NCBI RefSeq assembly: GCF_028069655.1
Contig: NZ_JAMCOS010000001.1
Coordinates: 588,001 to 652,000, forward strand
Source: Acidovorax sp. NCPPB 4044
Lineage (GTDB): Bacteria; Pseudomonadota; Gammaproteobacteria; Burkholderiales; Burkholderiaceae_C
Length of the DNA: 64,000 nt
Direction of reading: 5' to 3'
Made by a program: the position numbers and the translations under genes
Part shown: in pieces, positions 43,024-52,212 of the stretch
How the letters are laid out: the number at the start of each line of letters is the position of its first letter
How positions within the stretch are numbered: the first letter of the stretch is position 1
The notes under the pieces: model-generated
The model's input: the letters and a program-made list of their open reading frames with translations, nothing else
The model's database searches: none
Told to the model about the DNA's origin: nothing

Positions 43024-46000
43024 TCAGGCAGCGGACGACGGTGGCTGCTGTTGCTCGAACGGCAGCTTCAGGTCGCGCAGGTCGCGCCGCGTTTCCACCA
43101 GCACCAGCGGGCCTTCATCCAGAACGACCACCGGGGGCCGTTCGCGCGGCACGTGCGCCGGACGGGGCTCGGCGGCGATCGCTGCCTGTGCGGCGGCGAT
43201 CTTTCCGGCATCCGAGTTCACCCACTGCAGGCCGGAGTGCTCGGCGATGCGGTTCAGGTCATCCACGGGAAGCGTGAACGCCTGGACGCGTGGCAGGCCC
43301 TGCGCCGGCACCGCCGCCGGGGCTGGTGCCGGTGCTGGAGCCGCGACCGCGGCAGGCGCGGGTGCGATCGCTGCCTGGGCGGCTGGCGCCGCGGCAACCG
43401 GGACGGCAGGCGCCGGGGCCGGCGTGGGAGCCGCGGGTGCGATCGCATCCAGCACGGGAGTCGGCACTTCGGGCACCGCGGCCGTCGCTGTCGCTGCAGG
43501 TGCCGCAGCCGGAGCGTTGCCGCCCTGGCTGAAGTAGCTGCGGCGTGGCGAGTCCTGCGCGGCATCGCCGTGCTCCGTGGAGGTCACGGAGTGGGCGGGT
43601 GCATCGCCGGCCTGCGCGGCTTCGGCCTCGGAGCCTTCGCGCGGAGCGCGGTCGCCACCGCGCTCGCGGCGGTCGCGGCCATAGCGGTCGCGCGACCGGC
43701 GCTGGCGCGGCTCTTCGCTGGGTGCGCCTTCGGCCGGGGCCGGGGCATCGCCCAGGGTCAGGTCGAGATCGGGCAGCGCTGCCAATGGAGAGGTATCGAC
43801 GAATTCGGCCTGGGCCTCCTCGCCACGCGGAGCGCGCTCACCGCGCTCGCGGCGTTCACCACCCCGTTCGCGGCGCTCGCCGCCCCGGTCACGGCGTTCA
43901 CCGTTGCGCGGGCCGCGTTCGCCACGCTCCTGCAGGGCATTCGCGGCATCGCCGGCCAGGGATACATCGGCCGCGCCAGGTGCTGCGCCTGCATCGACGC
44001 CCAGGGGCTGCTGGCGCTGCGGATCCAGTGCATCACGGCGTTCGCGGCCCCGGCCGCCTTCACGGCCCTCGCGCCCCTCACCGCGGCCTTCACGGCCATT
44101 GCGCTGCGCCGGCTCGCCCTCGCCACGGGGAGCGAAGTCGCGTCCGCCGTCGCGCGGGGTGTCACGGCCATTGTCGCGGCCGCCCTCGCGATCGCGGTCC
44201 CGGCCCGATCGGCCCTCACGGCCTTCGCGTGCTTCACCTTCGCGCGGGCCCCGGCCGTTGCGGGGTGCCTCGCCGTCCGGGCGCTCGGCGCGCTCGCCAC
44301 GGTCTCCGCGCTCGCCACGGCGGCCGCCACGGCCTTCGCCGGTGCCGTTCTCGCGCTGTCCATCGCGGCCACCGCCGCTGCCGTTGCGTTCGCCACGGCG
44401 GCCGCCGCGGCCGTCGCGGCCATCACGCCGGCCTTCGCGCGGTGCATCGGCGGCAGGTGCGGGAGCGGGTGTGGCCACGGGTGCGGGCGCAGCCTGGGGG
44501 CCGAAGCCGAATAGGCTCTTGAGCCAGGCGAAGAAGCCCTGCTCGACTGGCGCTGCGGGGGCCGGTGCCGGCGCATGTGCGGGGGCTGCGGCCGGTGCAG
44601 CGCTGGCTGCGGCGCCGGCACGGGGGCCTGCGGCACGGGGCGACTCGGGCCGCGGCTCGGCCACGGGCGCGGGTGCGTCGGGCAGCACGCCCTTGATCAC
44701 CGGCGTCTGCTTGTTGGTGGGTTCCTGCGAGCGGCGGGTGACGGTCGTGGGGTCTTCGAGCTCGTCGGCCAGCTTGTAGCTGGCCGCGATGTGGTCCAGG
44801 CGTGGATCGTCGTGCTTGAGGCGCTCCAGCTTGTACTTCGGCGTCTCCATGGTCTTGTTGGGAACCATGAGCACGCTCACGCGCTGCTTGAGTTCGATCT
44901 TGGCGATCTCGGTGCGCTTCTCGTTGAGCAGGAACGACGCCACTTCCACCGGCACCTGGCAGTGCACGGCGGCCGTGTTGTCCTTCATGGACTCTTCCTG
45001 GATCATGCGCAGGATCTGCAGTGAGAAGCCTTCCGTGTCGCGCACGTGGCCGGTGCCGTCGCAGCGCGGGCAGCGGATGTGCGCACCTTCGCTCAGCGAG
45101 GGCTTGAGGCGCTGGCGGCTCATCTCCATGAGGCCGAACTTGCTGATGGTGCCGAACTGCACGCGTGCCCGGTCCTGGCGCAGCGCGTCGCGCAGGCGGT
45201 TCTCGACTTCGCGGCGGTTCTTCGACTCTTCCATGTCGATGAAGTCGATCACGATCAGGCCGCCCAGATCGCGCAGGCGCATCTGGCGCGCGACCTCGTC
45301 GGCGGCTTCGAGGTTGGTGCGCGTGGCGGTTTCCTCGATGTCGCCGCCCTTGATGGCGCGCGCGGAGTTCACGTCCACCGAGACCAGCGCTTCGGTGTGG
45401 TCGATCACGATGGCGCCGCCACTGGGCAGCTGCACCGTGCGGGCGTAGGCGGATTCGATCTGGTGCTCGATCTGGAAGCGGCTGAACAGGGCCGCGTCGT
45501 CGCGGTAGCGCTTCACCTTGGCGGCATGCTCGGGCATGACGTGCGCCATGAACTGGTGCGCCTGCTCGTAGATGTCATCGGTGTCGATGAGGATGTCGCC
45601 GATGTCGTTGTTGAAGTAGTCGCGGATCGCGCGGATCACCAGCGACGATTCCTGGTAGATCAGGAAGGCGCCCTTGCCGCCCTTGGCCGCGCCGTCGATG
45701 GCGGTCCAGAGCTTGAGCAGGTAGTTCAGGTCCCATTGCAGCTCGGGTGCCGTACGGCCGATGCCGGCGGTGCGCGCGATGATGCTCATGCCCTTGGGGT
45801 ACTCGAGCTGGTCCATCGCCTCCTTGAGCTCGGCCCGGTCCTCGCCTTCGATGCGGCGGGAAACACCGCCGCCGCGCGGGTTGTTGGGCATCAGCACCAC
45901 GTAGCGGCCGGCCAGGCTGACGAAGGTGGTCAGGGCCGCGCCCTTGTTGCCGCGCTCTTCCTTCTCGACCTGGACCAGCAGCTCCTGGCCCTCGCGGATC

Positions 46001-46275
46001 ACCTCGTTGATGCGGGCCTGGCTGGGGGAGACGCCCTCGGCGAAATACTGGCGGGAGATTTCCTTGAAGGGCAGGAAACCGTGGCGGTCTTCGCCGTAGT
46101 CGACGAAGCAGGCTTCCAGGCTGGGCTCGACGCGGGTGACGACGGCCTTGTAGATGTTGCCCTTGCGCTGTTCACGTCCCTCGATCTCGATCTCGTAGTC
46201 CAGCAGCTTCTGGCCGTCCACGATGGCAAGGCGCCGTTCTTCCGGCTGCGTGGCGTTGATGAGCATCCGCTTCAT
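43024..46275 (-). CDS. rne: Ribonuclease E
   Basis: 1083-aa endoribonuclease for rRNA processing and mRNA decay. The catalytic half (about 1-490) has the S1 domain ([23 protein letters not shown]), [25 protein letters not shown] with metal-binding Asp, and the zinc-link CPRCDGTG joining subunits. The non-catalytic half is disordered, rich in Arg, Glu and Gly (runs such as [20 protein letters not shown]), then Ala/Pro-rich, with a conserved end near LRDLKLPF. The ATG at 46275 follows AAGGA and begins [10 protein letters not shown]; the upstream 18 codons are not conserved. A 581-bp leader precedes it, divergent from rluC. Confidence 0.96.
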   Translation of the reverse strand: MKRMLINATQPEERRLAIVDGQKLLDYEIEIEGREQRKGNIYKAVVTRVEPSLEACFVDYGEDRHGFLPFKEISRQYFAEGVSPSQARINEVIREGQELLVQVEKEERGNKGAALTTFVSLAGRYVVLMPNNPRGGGVSRRIEGEDRAELKEAMDQLEYPKGMSIIARTAGIGRTAPELQWDLNYLLKLWTAIDGAAKGGKGAFLIYQESSLVIRAIRDYFNNDIGDILIDTDDIYEQAHQFMAHVMPEHAAKVKRYRDDAALFSRFQIEHQIESAYARTVQLPSGGAIVIDHTEALVSVDVNSARAIKGGDIEETATRTNLEAADEVARQMRLRDLGGLIVIDFIDMEESKNRREVENRLRDALRQDRARVQFGTISKFGLMEMSRQRLKPSLSEGAHIRCPRCDGTGHVRDTEGFSLQILRMIQEESMKDNTAAVHCQVPVEVASFLLNEKRTEIAKIELKQRVSVLMVPNKTMETPKYKLERLKHDDPRLDHIAASYKLADELEDPTTVTRRSQEPTNKQTPVIKGVLPDAPAPVAEPRPESPRAAGPRAGAAASAAPAAAPAHAPAPAPAAPVEQGFFAWLKSLFGFGPQAAPAPVATPAPAPAADAPREGRRDGRDGRGGRRGERNGSGGGRDGQRENGTGEGRGGRRGERGDRGERAERPDGEAPRNGRGPREGEAREGREGRSGRDRDREGGRDNGRDTPRDGGRDFAPRGEGEPAQRNGREGRGEGREGREGGRGRERRDALDPQRQQPLGVDAGAAPGAADVSLAGDAANALQERGERGPRNGERRDRGGERRERGGERRERGERAPRGEEAQAEFVDTSPLAALPDLDLTLGDAPAPAEGAPSEEPRQRRSRDRYGRDRRERGGDRAPREGSEAEAAQAGDAPAHSVTSTEHGDAAQDSPRRSYFSQGGNAPAAAPAATATAAVPEVPTPVLDAIAPAAPTPAPAPAVPVAAAPAAQAAIAPAPAAVAAPAPAPAPAAVPAQGLPRVQAFTLPVDDLNRIAEHSGLQWVNSDAGKIAAAQAAIAAEPRPAHVPRERPPVVVLDEGPLVLVETRRDLRDLKLPFEQQQPPSSAA

Positions 46276-46856
46276 GATGCGATTCCTTTTTTCGTTGCAT
46301 ACGGAACGCTGCGCTGCCGGTGGCTGCACGCGTGCCGTGGGGGTTCAACCGATGACACAGGCTCTTCAGGAGCCATGGATGCCAGGGCCGACGCATCGAA
46401 ACGAAGGAATTGCCGCTGAAAGCCAGGCGGCCGCGAAGCAACTAGCTTGGCAGCCGGGGAGGTGGGGCGTGGATGGGGGCGATGCAGGAAGCGTGCTTTT
46501 TTGCCACGAAGAATGTCGCTGGCAGCGCGCGCCATGCGGGCGATTCGGGCATGCGGATCGCCCATGCCAGAGGCTGTTGCCTCTGCCAGAGAGCCATGAT
46601 CCAAGCCATCAGCGCCAACATGTTTTTCGCTTTGATCCGCGGCAGGGCAGTCTCGAAGGGGAGCTGGCCTGCCGGCTGGGGATTCCGTTTGGGTGTTTCA
46701 ATTCGTCAGCCGGGCCGTGCGGCATGCGGGCTCTGCAGGCAATCGGCCTGCAATCTGCGCGCACGACGCCCGTTGGCATCGACCTTGCCTGCGCGGCTTG
46801 CCGGGTTGGGTGGACTAAACTCCAGATAAATCAACCACTTACACAACGTCGCACAG
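46276..46856 (-). promoter_or_regulatory. rne: Long structured leader region of rne, divergent from rluC
   Basis: 581 bp without a credible gene. It contains a 7-bp hairpin CAGAGGC-TGTT-GCCTCTG (46568-46585), and beside it an imperfect stem with GGGCGAT / ATCGCCC (46538-46544 and 46557-46563). In E. coli, RNase E controls its own level through its 5' leader; a similar sensor leader is inferred here. The rluC promoter must lie at the right end. Confidence 0.55.
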
Positions 46857-47885
46857 GTGAAACACATTATAGGGGCCAAATCGGCGCCCGCCCGTTCCCC
46901 GGGTGCCGACTCCGCCGCTGGCGCCGCTGCCGTGCGCTGGATGGAAGTCGATGCCGAGTCCGCCGGCCAGCGGCTGGATAACTTTCTGATACGTGAGCTC
47001 AAGGGCGTGCCCAAGACGCATGTCTACCGGATCATCCGCAGCGGCGAAGTGCGCATCAACAAGGGCCGTGCCAGCGCCGACACCCGGGTCGCGGAGGGCG
47101 ATATGGTGCGCGTTCCGCCCGTGCGCATTTCCGACAAGGTGGCCGAAAAAGCCGAGCGGCCCGCTCCCGCGCGGGAGTTTCCGCTGTTGCTGGAGGACGA
47201 GCATGTGATCGCCCTCGACAAGCCGGCCGGCGTGGCCGTCCACGGCGGGAGCGGCGTGAGCTTCGGCGTCATCGAACAGCTCCGGCAGGCCCGGCCGCAG
47301 GCGCGTTTCCTGGAACTGGTGCACCGGCTGGACCGCGAAACCTCCGGCGTGCTGCTCGTGGCGAAGAAGCGCTCTGCGCTCACCCACCTGCAGGACCAGT
47401 TCCGCGAGAGGGAAACCGGCAAGACGTACCTGGCGCTCGTCTCGGGCGATTGGCCCGACCGGCTGAAGGTGATCGACGCCCCCCTGCACAAATATCTGCA
47501 GGCAGACGGGGAACGCCGTGTGCGCGTGACCACCGCGGATGATCCCGACGGCATGCGTTCCATCACCCTGGTGCGGGTGCGCACCCGCCTTGCGGCCCGT
47601 TCCGCCGAGGGGCTGCCGGCCATGACGCTGCTCGAAGTCACGATCAAGACGGGCCGCACCCACCAGATCCGCGTGCACCTGGCCAGCCAGGGCCACCCCA
47701 TCGTGGGCGACGACAAATACGGTGATTTCGATCTGAACCGCCGCGCGCAGAAGCGCGCCCTGCGGCGGATGTTCCTTCATGCATGGCGGTTACAGTTCAG
47801 TCACCCCGCCAGCGGCGAGCGCATCGAACTGCACGCCGAACTGCCGCCCGAACTGGCCGGGTTCGTCTCCGCCTCCCACCCTTGA
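46857..47885 (+). CDS. rluC: 23S rRNA pseudouridine synthase RluC
   Basis: 342-aa enzyme making pseudouridines at positions equivalent to 955, 2504 and 2580 of 23S rRNA. The N-terminal S4 RNA-binding domain is QRLDNFLIRELKGVPKTHVY and SGEVRINKGRA (about 40-75); the catalytic Asp is in LVHRLDRETSGVLLVAKK; KTGRTHQIRVHLASQGHPIVGDDKYG follows. The start is a GTG with no clear SD; an ATG at 46939 would remove residues ahead of the S4 domain and is a possible alternative. Divergent from rne, as in many proteobacteria. Confidence 0.94.
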   Translation: MKHIIGAKSAPARSPGADSAAGAAAVRWMEVDAESAGQRLDNFLIRELKGVPKTHVYRIIRSGEVRINKGRASADTRVAEGDMVRVPPVRISDKVAEKAERPAPAREFPLLLEDEHVIALDKPAGVAVHGGSGVSFGVIEQLRQARPQARFLELVHRLDRETSGVLLVAKKRSALTHLQDQFRERETGKTYLALVSGDWPDRLKVIDAPLHKYLQADGERRVRVTTADDPDGMRSITLVRVRTRLAARSAEGLPAMTLLEVTIKTGRTHQIRVHLASQGHPIVGDDKYGDFDLNRRAQKRALRRMFLHAWRLQFSHPASGERIELHAELPPELAGFVSASHP

Positions 47886-47902
47886 TTGCACCCACCGCCG
47901 CC

Positions 47903-48571
47903 ATGTCCGCATCCCGCCCCCGCCGCTTCGACCTGATCGCCTTCGACTGGGATGGGACGCTGTTCGATTCCACCGCCATCATCGTGCGCTGTATCCAGGA
48001 AGCCGTGCGCGATGTCGGCGGCACCGCGCCGAGCGACCGGGACGCGGCCTGGGTGATCGGCATGGGCCTGATGGAAGCGCTTGCGCACGCCGCGCCGCAC
48101 GTGCCGCCCGAAAGGCACGCCGAACTGCGCAGCCGCTACGGCTACCACTACGCGCGCCACCAGGGCGATCTGAGCCTGTTCGAAGGCGTGCTGCCGCTGC
48201 TGGAGGATCTGCGCGCGCGGGGCCACCTGCTGGCTGTCGCCACGGGCAAGAGCCGGCGCGGCCTGGACGAGGTGCTGCACACGGTGGCATTGCGCGGCAT
48301 GTTCGACGGTTCCCGCACGGCGGACGAAACCGCCAGCAAGCCCCATCCGCTCATGCTGCAGGAACTCATGGCCGAATTCGGCGTGGCGCCGGAGCGGCTT
48401 CTCATGGTCGGAGACACCACGCACGACCTGCAGATGGCCTTGTCCGCCGGGTGCGCGAGCGTGGGCGTGAGCTATGGCGCCCATGAGCCCTCGGGGTTCG
48501 GCGCCCTGGCGCCGCTGCATGTGGCGCATTCCGTGAGCGATCTGCATGAATGGCTGGCCCGCAACGGCTGA
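47903..48571 (+). CDS. HAD-IA family phosphatase (phosphoglycolate phosphatase-like)
   Basis: 222-aa haloacid dehalogenase-type hydrolase. Motif I is AFDWDGTLFDST with nucleophile and acid Asp (residues 10-21), motif II AVATGKSRRGL, motif III the Lys in ASKPHPLML, motif IV LLMVGDTTHDLQMA. Cap domain of the alpha-helical C1 type. It is the usual neighbour of rluC in betaproteobacteria; substrate uncertain. The frame is open upstream over rluC, but the ATG at 47903 gives the expected N-terminus, 17 bp after the rluC stop. Confidence 0.9.
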   Translation: MSASRPRRFDLIAFDWDGTLFDSTAIIVRCIQEAVRDVGGTAPSDRDAAWVIGMGLMEALAHAAPHVPPERHAELRSRYGYHYARHQGDLSLFEGVLPLLEDLRARGHLLAVATGKSRRGLDEVLHTVALRGMFDGSRTADETASKPHPLMLQELMAEFGVAPERLLMVGDTTHDLQMALSAGCASVGVSYGAHEPSGFGALAPLHVAHSVSDLHEWLARNG

Positions 48572-48606
48572 GCGGCGACCGCCACGCTGATAGATCAAAG
48601 TCCGCC

Positions 48607-48984
48607 ATGTCTTTCCCTCCGGGCGAGCCGATCGCGCTCTGCGCCAGTGCCGAACTGGTCGAAGGCGGGCTGGCCGTGCCCTTCGATGTGGTCCACGCCG
48701 GCCAGACCTGCCGGGCCTTCGCCGTGCGCTACCAGGGTACGCCCCACGCCTACCTGAACCGCTGCACCCACGTGGCCATGGAGATGGACTACCAGCCCAA
48801 CCGGTTCTTCGACGACACGGGTCACTGGCTGCTGTGCGCCACGCACGGCGCCGCCTACCAGCCTGCGACAGGCGCCTGCGCGGGTGGGCCCTGCCGCGGC
48901 GGGCTGGTGAAGATCGCAATTTCGGAAGAGCTGGGAGTGGTGCGCTGGCATACTGACCGCCAGTCGCAACCCGTGGAATTCTGA
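48607..48984 (+). CDS. Rieske [2Fe-2S] protein
   Basis: 125-aa small Rieske ferredoxin-like protein. The cluster motif is CTHVAMEMDY (C-x-H) and CATHGAAY (C-x2-H), spaced 21-23 residues apart, as in NirD-like and dioxygenase-type Rieske proteins. No signal peptide or membrane helix, so it is cytosolic. The partner enzyme is unknown; in this gene order (rluC, HAD, Rieske, S49 peptidase) it is conserved in related bacteria as far as I know. The ATG at 48607 is chosen; the 57-bp extension upstream overlaps the HAD gene. Confidence 0.88.
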   Translation: MSFPPGEPIALCASAELVEGGLAVPFDVVHAGQTCRAFAVRYQGTPHAYLNRCTHVAMEMDYQPNRFFDDTGHWLLCATHGAAYQPATGACAGGPCRGGLVKIAISEELGVVRWHTDRQSQPVEF

Positions 48985-48992
48985 GTAATCAC

Positions 48993-50045
48993 ATGACCGA
49001 TCCGAACCGGAACGAACCCTCCGGCCTGGGAAACCATCCGTCGCCAACCCCTGACCTGTGGGCAAAGCCTGCTCCTGAAAAAGGAGTGAATGAAACGAAT
49101 GCCAGCGCGGCGAAGGTGCCCGGCTGGGAGCGCGACGTGCTGGAAAAGCTGGTCTTCTCCACCCTGGCGGAGCAGCGATCCGCCCGCCGCTGGAGGGTTT
49201 TCACCCGCCTGGCATGGCTGGTATTCCTGGTCGGCATCGCCTGGGTGTTGCTGGCACGCGACGCCGCGGCTCCCAGCAAGAGCACTCCGCACACCGCCGT
49301 GGTCGATGTGAAGGGTGAAATCGCCGCCGGGGCGGAAGCCAGTGCGGAGTTCGTCGTCGCGGCCATGCGCAGCGCTTTCGAGGACTCCGGCTCCCAGGCC
49401 GTGGTGCTGCTGATCAATTCGCCGGGCGGCAGCCCCGTGCAGGCCGGCATCATCAACGACGAGATCATTCGCCTGAAGGCCAAGTACAACAAGCCGGTGT
49501 ATGCGGTGGTCGAGGAGACCTGCGCATCCGCTGCCTACTACATCGCCGCCGGAGCCGACCAGATCTTCGTGGACAAGGCCAGCATCGTCGGGAGCATCGG
49601 CGTGCTGATGGATGGCTTCGGCTTCACCGGCACCATGGAGAAGCTCGGCGTGGAGCGCCGCCTGCTCACGGCCGGCGAGAACAAGGGGTTCCTCGATCCC
49701 TTCAGCCCGCAGACGGAGAAGCAGCGGGCCTATGCGCAGGCCATGCTCGACCAGATCCACCAGCAGTTCATCCACGTGGTCCAGGAAGGGCGTGGCGACC
49801 GCCTCAAGACTTCGGCCGACACCTTCAGCGGCCTGTTCTGGACGGGCCAGCAAGCCGTGGAGATGGGGCTGGCCGATCACCTGGGCAACCTCGACTACGT
49901 GGCGCGCGAAGTGGTGAAGGCTGAGGAAATCATCGACTACACCCGCCGCGACAACGTGGCGGAACGCCTCGTCAAGAAATTTGGCGCGTCCGTCGGCGAG
50001 ACGGCCATGAAGGCCATCGGCCGGAGCATGCCGGCGGTGCGCTGA
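48993..50045 (+). CDS. sppA: S49-family signal peptide peptidase (SppA type)
   Basis: 350-aa membrane-bound serine protease degrading leftover signal peptides. One transmembrane helix (about residues 75-92, LAWLVFLVGIAWVLLA) after a cytosolic Pro-rich N-terminus. The protease core has VVLLINSPGGSPVQAG, the catalytic Ser in EETCASAAYYIAAGAD and IVGSIGVLMDGFGFTGTMEK, with the Lys general base expected in the GENKGFLDPF neighbourhood. This is the short single-domain form of SppA. It starts 8 bp after the Rieske gene and ends with a strong terminator, closing the rluC-HAD-Rieske-sppA cluster. Confidence 0.92.
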   Translation: MTDPNRNEPSGLGNHPSPTPDLWAKPAPEKGVNETNASAAKVPGWERDVLEKLVFSTLAEQRSARRWRVFTRLAWLVFLVGIAWVLLARDAAAPSKSTPHTAVVDVKGEIAAGAEASAEFVVAAMRSAFEDSGSQAVVLLINSPGGSPVQAGIINDEIIRLKAKYNKPVYAVVEETCASAAYYIAAGADQIFVDKASIVGSIGVLMDGFGFTGTMEKLGVERRLLTAGENKGFLDPFSPQTEKQRAYAQAMLDQIHQQFIHVVQEGRGDRLKTSADTFSGLFWTGQQAVEMGLADHLGNLDYVAREVVKAEEIIDYTRRDNVAERLVKKFGASVGETAMKAIGRSMPAVR

Positions 50046-50087
50046 AAGGCGTCGCGCCGCGTGGCGACCTGCAATCGCTGCACCAGG

Positions 50088-50115
50088 AAAGAGGCGCTCC
50101 AGCGCCTCTTTTTCA
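50088..50115 (+). terminator. Terminator after sppA
   Basis: Perfect 10-bp stem AAAGAGGCGC / GCGCCTCTTT (50088-50097 and 50102-50111) with a 4-nt loop and a following TTC ATTT run. It lies 43 bp after the stop and between convergent genes. Confidence 0.85.
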
Positions 50116-50142
50116 TTTCCGCGGTCAAGCCCCTGCGGTCCG

Positions 50143-51360
50143 TCAGGGTGTGCTGGGCAATCCTGGCTTGCGTTGCCGGGAGCCGTCTTCCAGCAGGACA
50201 TCGTCCGCCATGAGTTCGCCGTCTTCCGCCCACTGCCTGCGGACTTCCAGCCGGGTGCGGCCGCGGCTGTCCGGGGCGCTGTAGGTTTCCTCGCTCGCCA
50301 GCTGGCCATTGGCGTGAAAGCGCTGCTGGACGCCGGTGGGCAGGCGATCGGCGGTGAACAGGCTCCGGTGGGTCAGCCGGCCATCGTCCCGGAAGAACTC
50401 GCCCTGCAAGCGGGCAGCGGCCCCCACGCCTGTCAGCACCGTGCGCTCGCGGCGTTCTCCGTTGGCGTACCAGCGTTCCTCCAGCGTTTCCCGGCCGGCC
50501 GCATAGCGGGTCTGCTCGATGAGCTGGCCATTGGCGCTCCAGCGCCGCTGGACTGCCAATTGGCCCCCGCGGTCGGTCAGCGGGCGCGCATCGGGCTCGT
50601 GGATGCGCTCTTCGCGGCGTACCGGGGCGGGGAGGCGGGCTGCACCGGAGGGACCGTCGGCACTGTAGCGCCTGAAGACGCGGCGGCCGTGTTCGAAAAG
50701 CCATTCGGAGGTCTGGGCCCCGTCGGCATTCCATTCGGAAGATGCCATGAGGCGCCCGTTTTCGTAGCGGCGCTGGGCTGCCTTGCCTCCATCTTGAAAA
50801 TAAAGCAGGGTGTCCGCGGCGCCCGCGGGGCCGAAGCCGCACAGCGAGCGGTCCTCCGGCATGGCGCTGCGCTCCGGGCAGGCCAGGCGCGTGGGCTGGC
50901 CCGCGGGGTTGTAGCTGACCGAGAAAAGTTCGCGCCCATCGCCGTGGAAAGCCAGGCGTTCCAGGCGGCCCTGGCTGTCGAAGCTCCGCGCCGGGCCTTG
51001 AGGGCGCCCGTTCACGGCGTGCTCTTCCCGGCGGAGCCGGCCATCGGGCCAGAACTCCGCGGTGCGGCCTTCGCTGTTGCCCCGCTCGTTCACGGTGCGC
51101 TCGCGCAGCAGGCGGCCTTCGCGGTCGAAGAAGCGTTCGGGGCCCACGAAACGCCCCTCGCGCAGGGTCTGCTCCCGCTGCGGGCGCCCCGTGGCGGGAT
51201 CCCGGCACTGCAGCAAGCCACTTTCCCCGGCCAGTTCGGCCCCGTTGGCGGGATTCACTGCCCGCCCCTCCAGTTCGCAGAGAATTTGTGCTGATGCCGC
51301 CGTGTTTATTGAAAAAATTGCTATGAAAATAATAGCAAATGGGATGGCTTTTCGGTGCAT
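50143..51360 (-). CDS. Secreted YwqK/MORN-repeat protein
   Basis: 405-aa exported protein. A signal peptide (MHRKAIPFAIIFIAIFSINTAASA) is followed by many YwqK/MORN-like repeats of the type R-x-x-x-x-G-x-L/R-x-x-x-x-x-x (for example FFDREGRLLRER, FWPDGRLRREEH, RWSANGQLIEQTRY, RFHANGQLASEETY). Such repeats are seen in putative antitoxin-like and surface proteins; function unknown. A cluster of Cys (CELEG, LQCRDP, ACPERS, LCGFG) may form disulfides. The hydrophobic core of the signal peptide is encoded by repeat copy E (51318-51338). Downstream gene of an RsmI-like/maf strand group. Confidence 0.8.
   Translation of the reverse strand: MHRKAIPFAIIFIAIFSINTAASAQILCELEGRAVNPANGAELAGESGLLQCRDPATGRPQREQTLREGRFVGPERFFDREGRLLRERTVNERGNSEGRTAEFWPDGRLRREEHAVNGRPQGPARSFDSQGRLERLAFHGDGRELFSVSYNPAGQPTRLACPERSAMPEDRSLCGFGPAGAADTLLYFQDGGKAAQRRYENGRLMASSEWNADGAQTSEWLFEHGRRVFRRYSADGPSGAARLPAPVRREERIHEPDARPLTDRGGQLAVQRRWSANGQLIEQTRYAAGRETLEERWYANGERRERTVLTGVGAAARLQGEFFRDDGRLTHRSLFTADRLPTGVQQRFHANGQLASEETYSAPDSRGRTRLEVRRQWAEDGELMADDVLLEDGSRQRKPGLPSTP
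51318..51338. repeat. GCTAT-N7-ATAGC palindrome within a signal-peptide coding region (copy E)
   Basis: TTGCTAT-GAAAATA-ATAGCAA, 7-bp perfect arms (51318-51324 and 51332-51338). On the minus strand it encodes the hydrophobic AIIFIAI run of the exported YwqK-repeat protein. It lacks the CGGCGGCAT tail. Confidence 0.7.
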
Positions 51361-51381
51361 TTCGGCAGGCAGTGGAGGCGC

Positions 51382-52212
51382 TCAGCGCCCGATGGCGAAG
51401 ACGGCCGGTGTGCGGTTGTCCGGCGGCTCCGGCTGTTGGCGCCATTGGCGGACCAGGCGGCTTGCGGTGCGGGCATGGTCCAGCGTGAGCCCGCTGGCGA
51501 TCGCGAGGCGCGTGTTGGCCTGCAGCGTCTGCAAAAGGGCCTGCCAGAGTGCGGGATTGCGGTAGGGGGTTTCGATGAAGAGCTGGGTCTGGCCCTGCTT
51601 GAGGGCCAGGGCCTCCAGGTCGCGGATGCGTTGGGCGCGCTGCGCCGCGTCCTGCGGCAGATAGCCGTTGAACGCAAAGTTCTGCCCGTTGAGGCCGCTC
51701 GCCGCAAGGGTGAGCAACAGCGAAACGGGTCCTACCAGCGGCACCACGCGCAACCCCAGGTCATGGGCCGCGCGCACCACGGAACTGCCCGGGTCTGCGA
51801 CGGCCGGCATGCCCGCCTCGCTCACCAGCCCCATGTCCTGCCCGCCGAGCGCTGCCGCCAGAAGGCCGCGGGCATCGAACGGGGTGGACGCGCCGCTGCC
51901 GTGGTGGTCGCCTTTCTTGTGCACTTCGCGGGGCAGTTCGGTGATCTGCTGCTCCTGCATCGGCACGCGCAGCGGATGGAGCGCATCGATGCGCTTGAGG
52001 TAGGCGCGTGTGCTTTTGGCGTTTTCGCAGATCCAATGCGTCAGCCGCGAAGCCGCCTGCAACGTACCGGCAGGCAGGACATCCTCCACGGGAGACTGCG
52101 TGTCGCAGCCGAAATCCAGCGGGGCCGGCACGAGGTAGAGCGTCCCGCGCTGCGATGGAGCGCCGGTCTCTGCGCTGGCGGCGGAATCTTTGGGGTGTGC
52201 GGCCTCCGTCAT
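51382..52212 (-). CDS. SAM-dependent methyltransferase (RsmI-like tetrapyrrole methylase fold)
   Basis: 276-aa protein of the RsmI/tetrapyrrole methylase superfamily, paralogue of the 16S rRNA (cytidine-2'-O) methyltransferase. Visible are TLYLVPAPLDFGCD at the N-terminus, VSEAGMPAVADPGSSVV (the SAM-binding EAG-P-DPG motif), VVPLVGPVSLLLTLAASGL and FNGYLPQD. This group lacks the exact RsmI motifs, so its substrate is uncertain. Its ATG overlaps the maf stop by 4 bp, so the pair is translationally coupled. Confidence 0.82.
   Translation of the reverse strand: MTEAAHPKDSAASAETGAPSQRGTLYLVPAPLDFGCDTQSPVEDVLPAGTLQAASRLTHWICENAKSTRAYLKRIDALHPLRVPMQEQQITELPREVHKKGDHHGSGASTPFDARGLLAAALGGQDMGLVSEAGMPAVADPGSSVVRAAHDLGLRVVPLVGPVSLLLTLAASGLNGQNFAFNGYLPQDAAQRAQRIRDLEALALKQGQTQLFIETPYRNPALWQALLQTLQANTRLAIASGLTLDHARTASRLVRQWRQQPEPPDNRTPAVFAIGR

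Noticed and set aside
43600..44700. Short tandem-like DNA repeats in the 3' half of rne, considered as a CRISPR or VNTR
   Set aside because: They are irregular and follow the codons of Arg/Glu/Gly-rich protein repeats; there are no constant repeats with unique spacers. No CRISPR array was seen anywhere in the window.
42883..46419. Long plus-strand frames (543 and 457 codons) opposite rne
   Set aside because: They mirror the Arg/Glu/Gly-rich tail and catalytic half of RNase E; the product is Ala/Arg low complexity without an SD.
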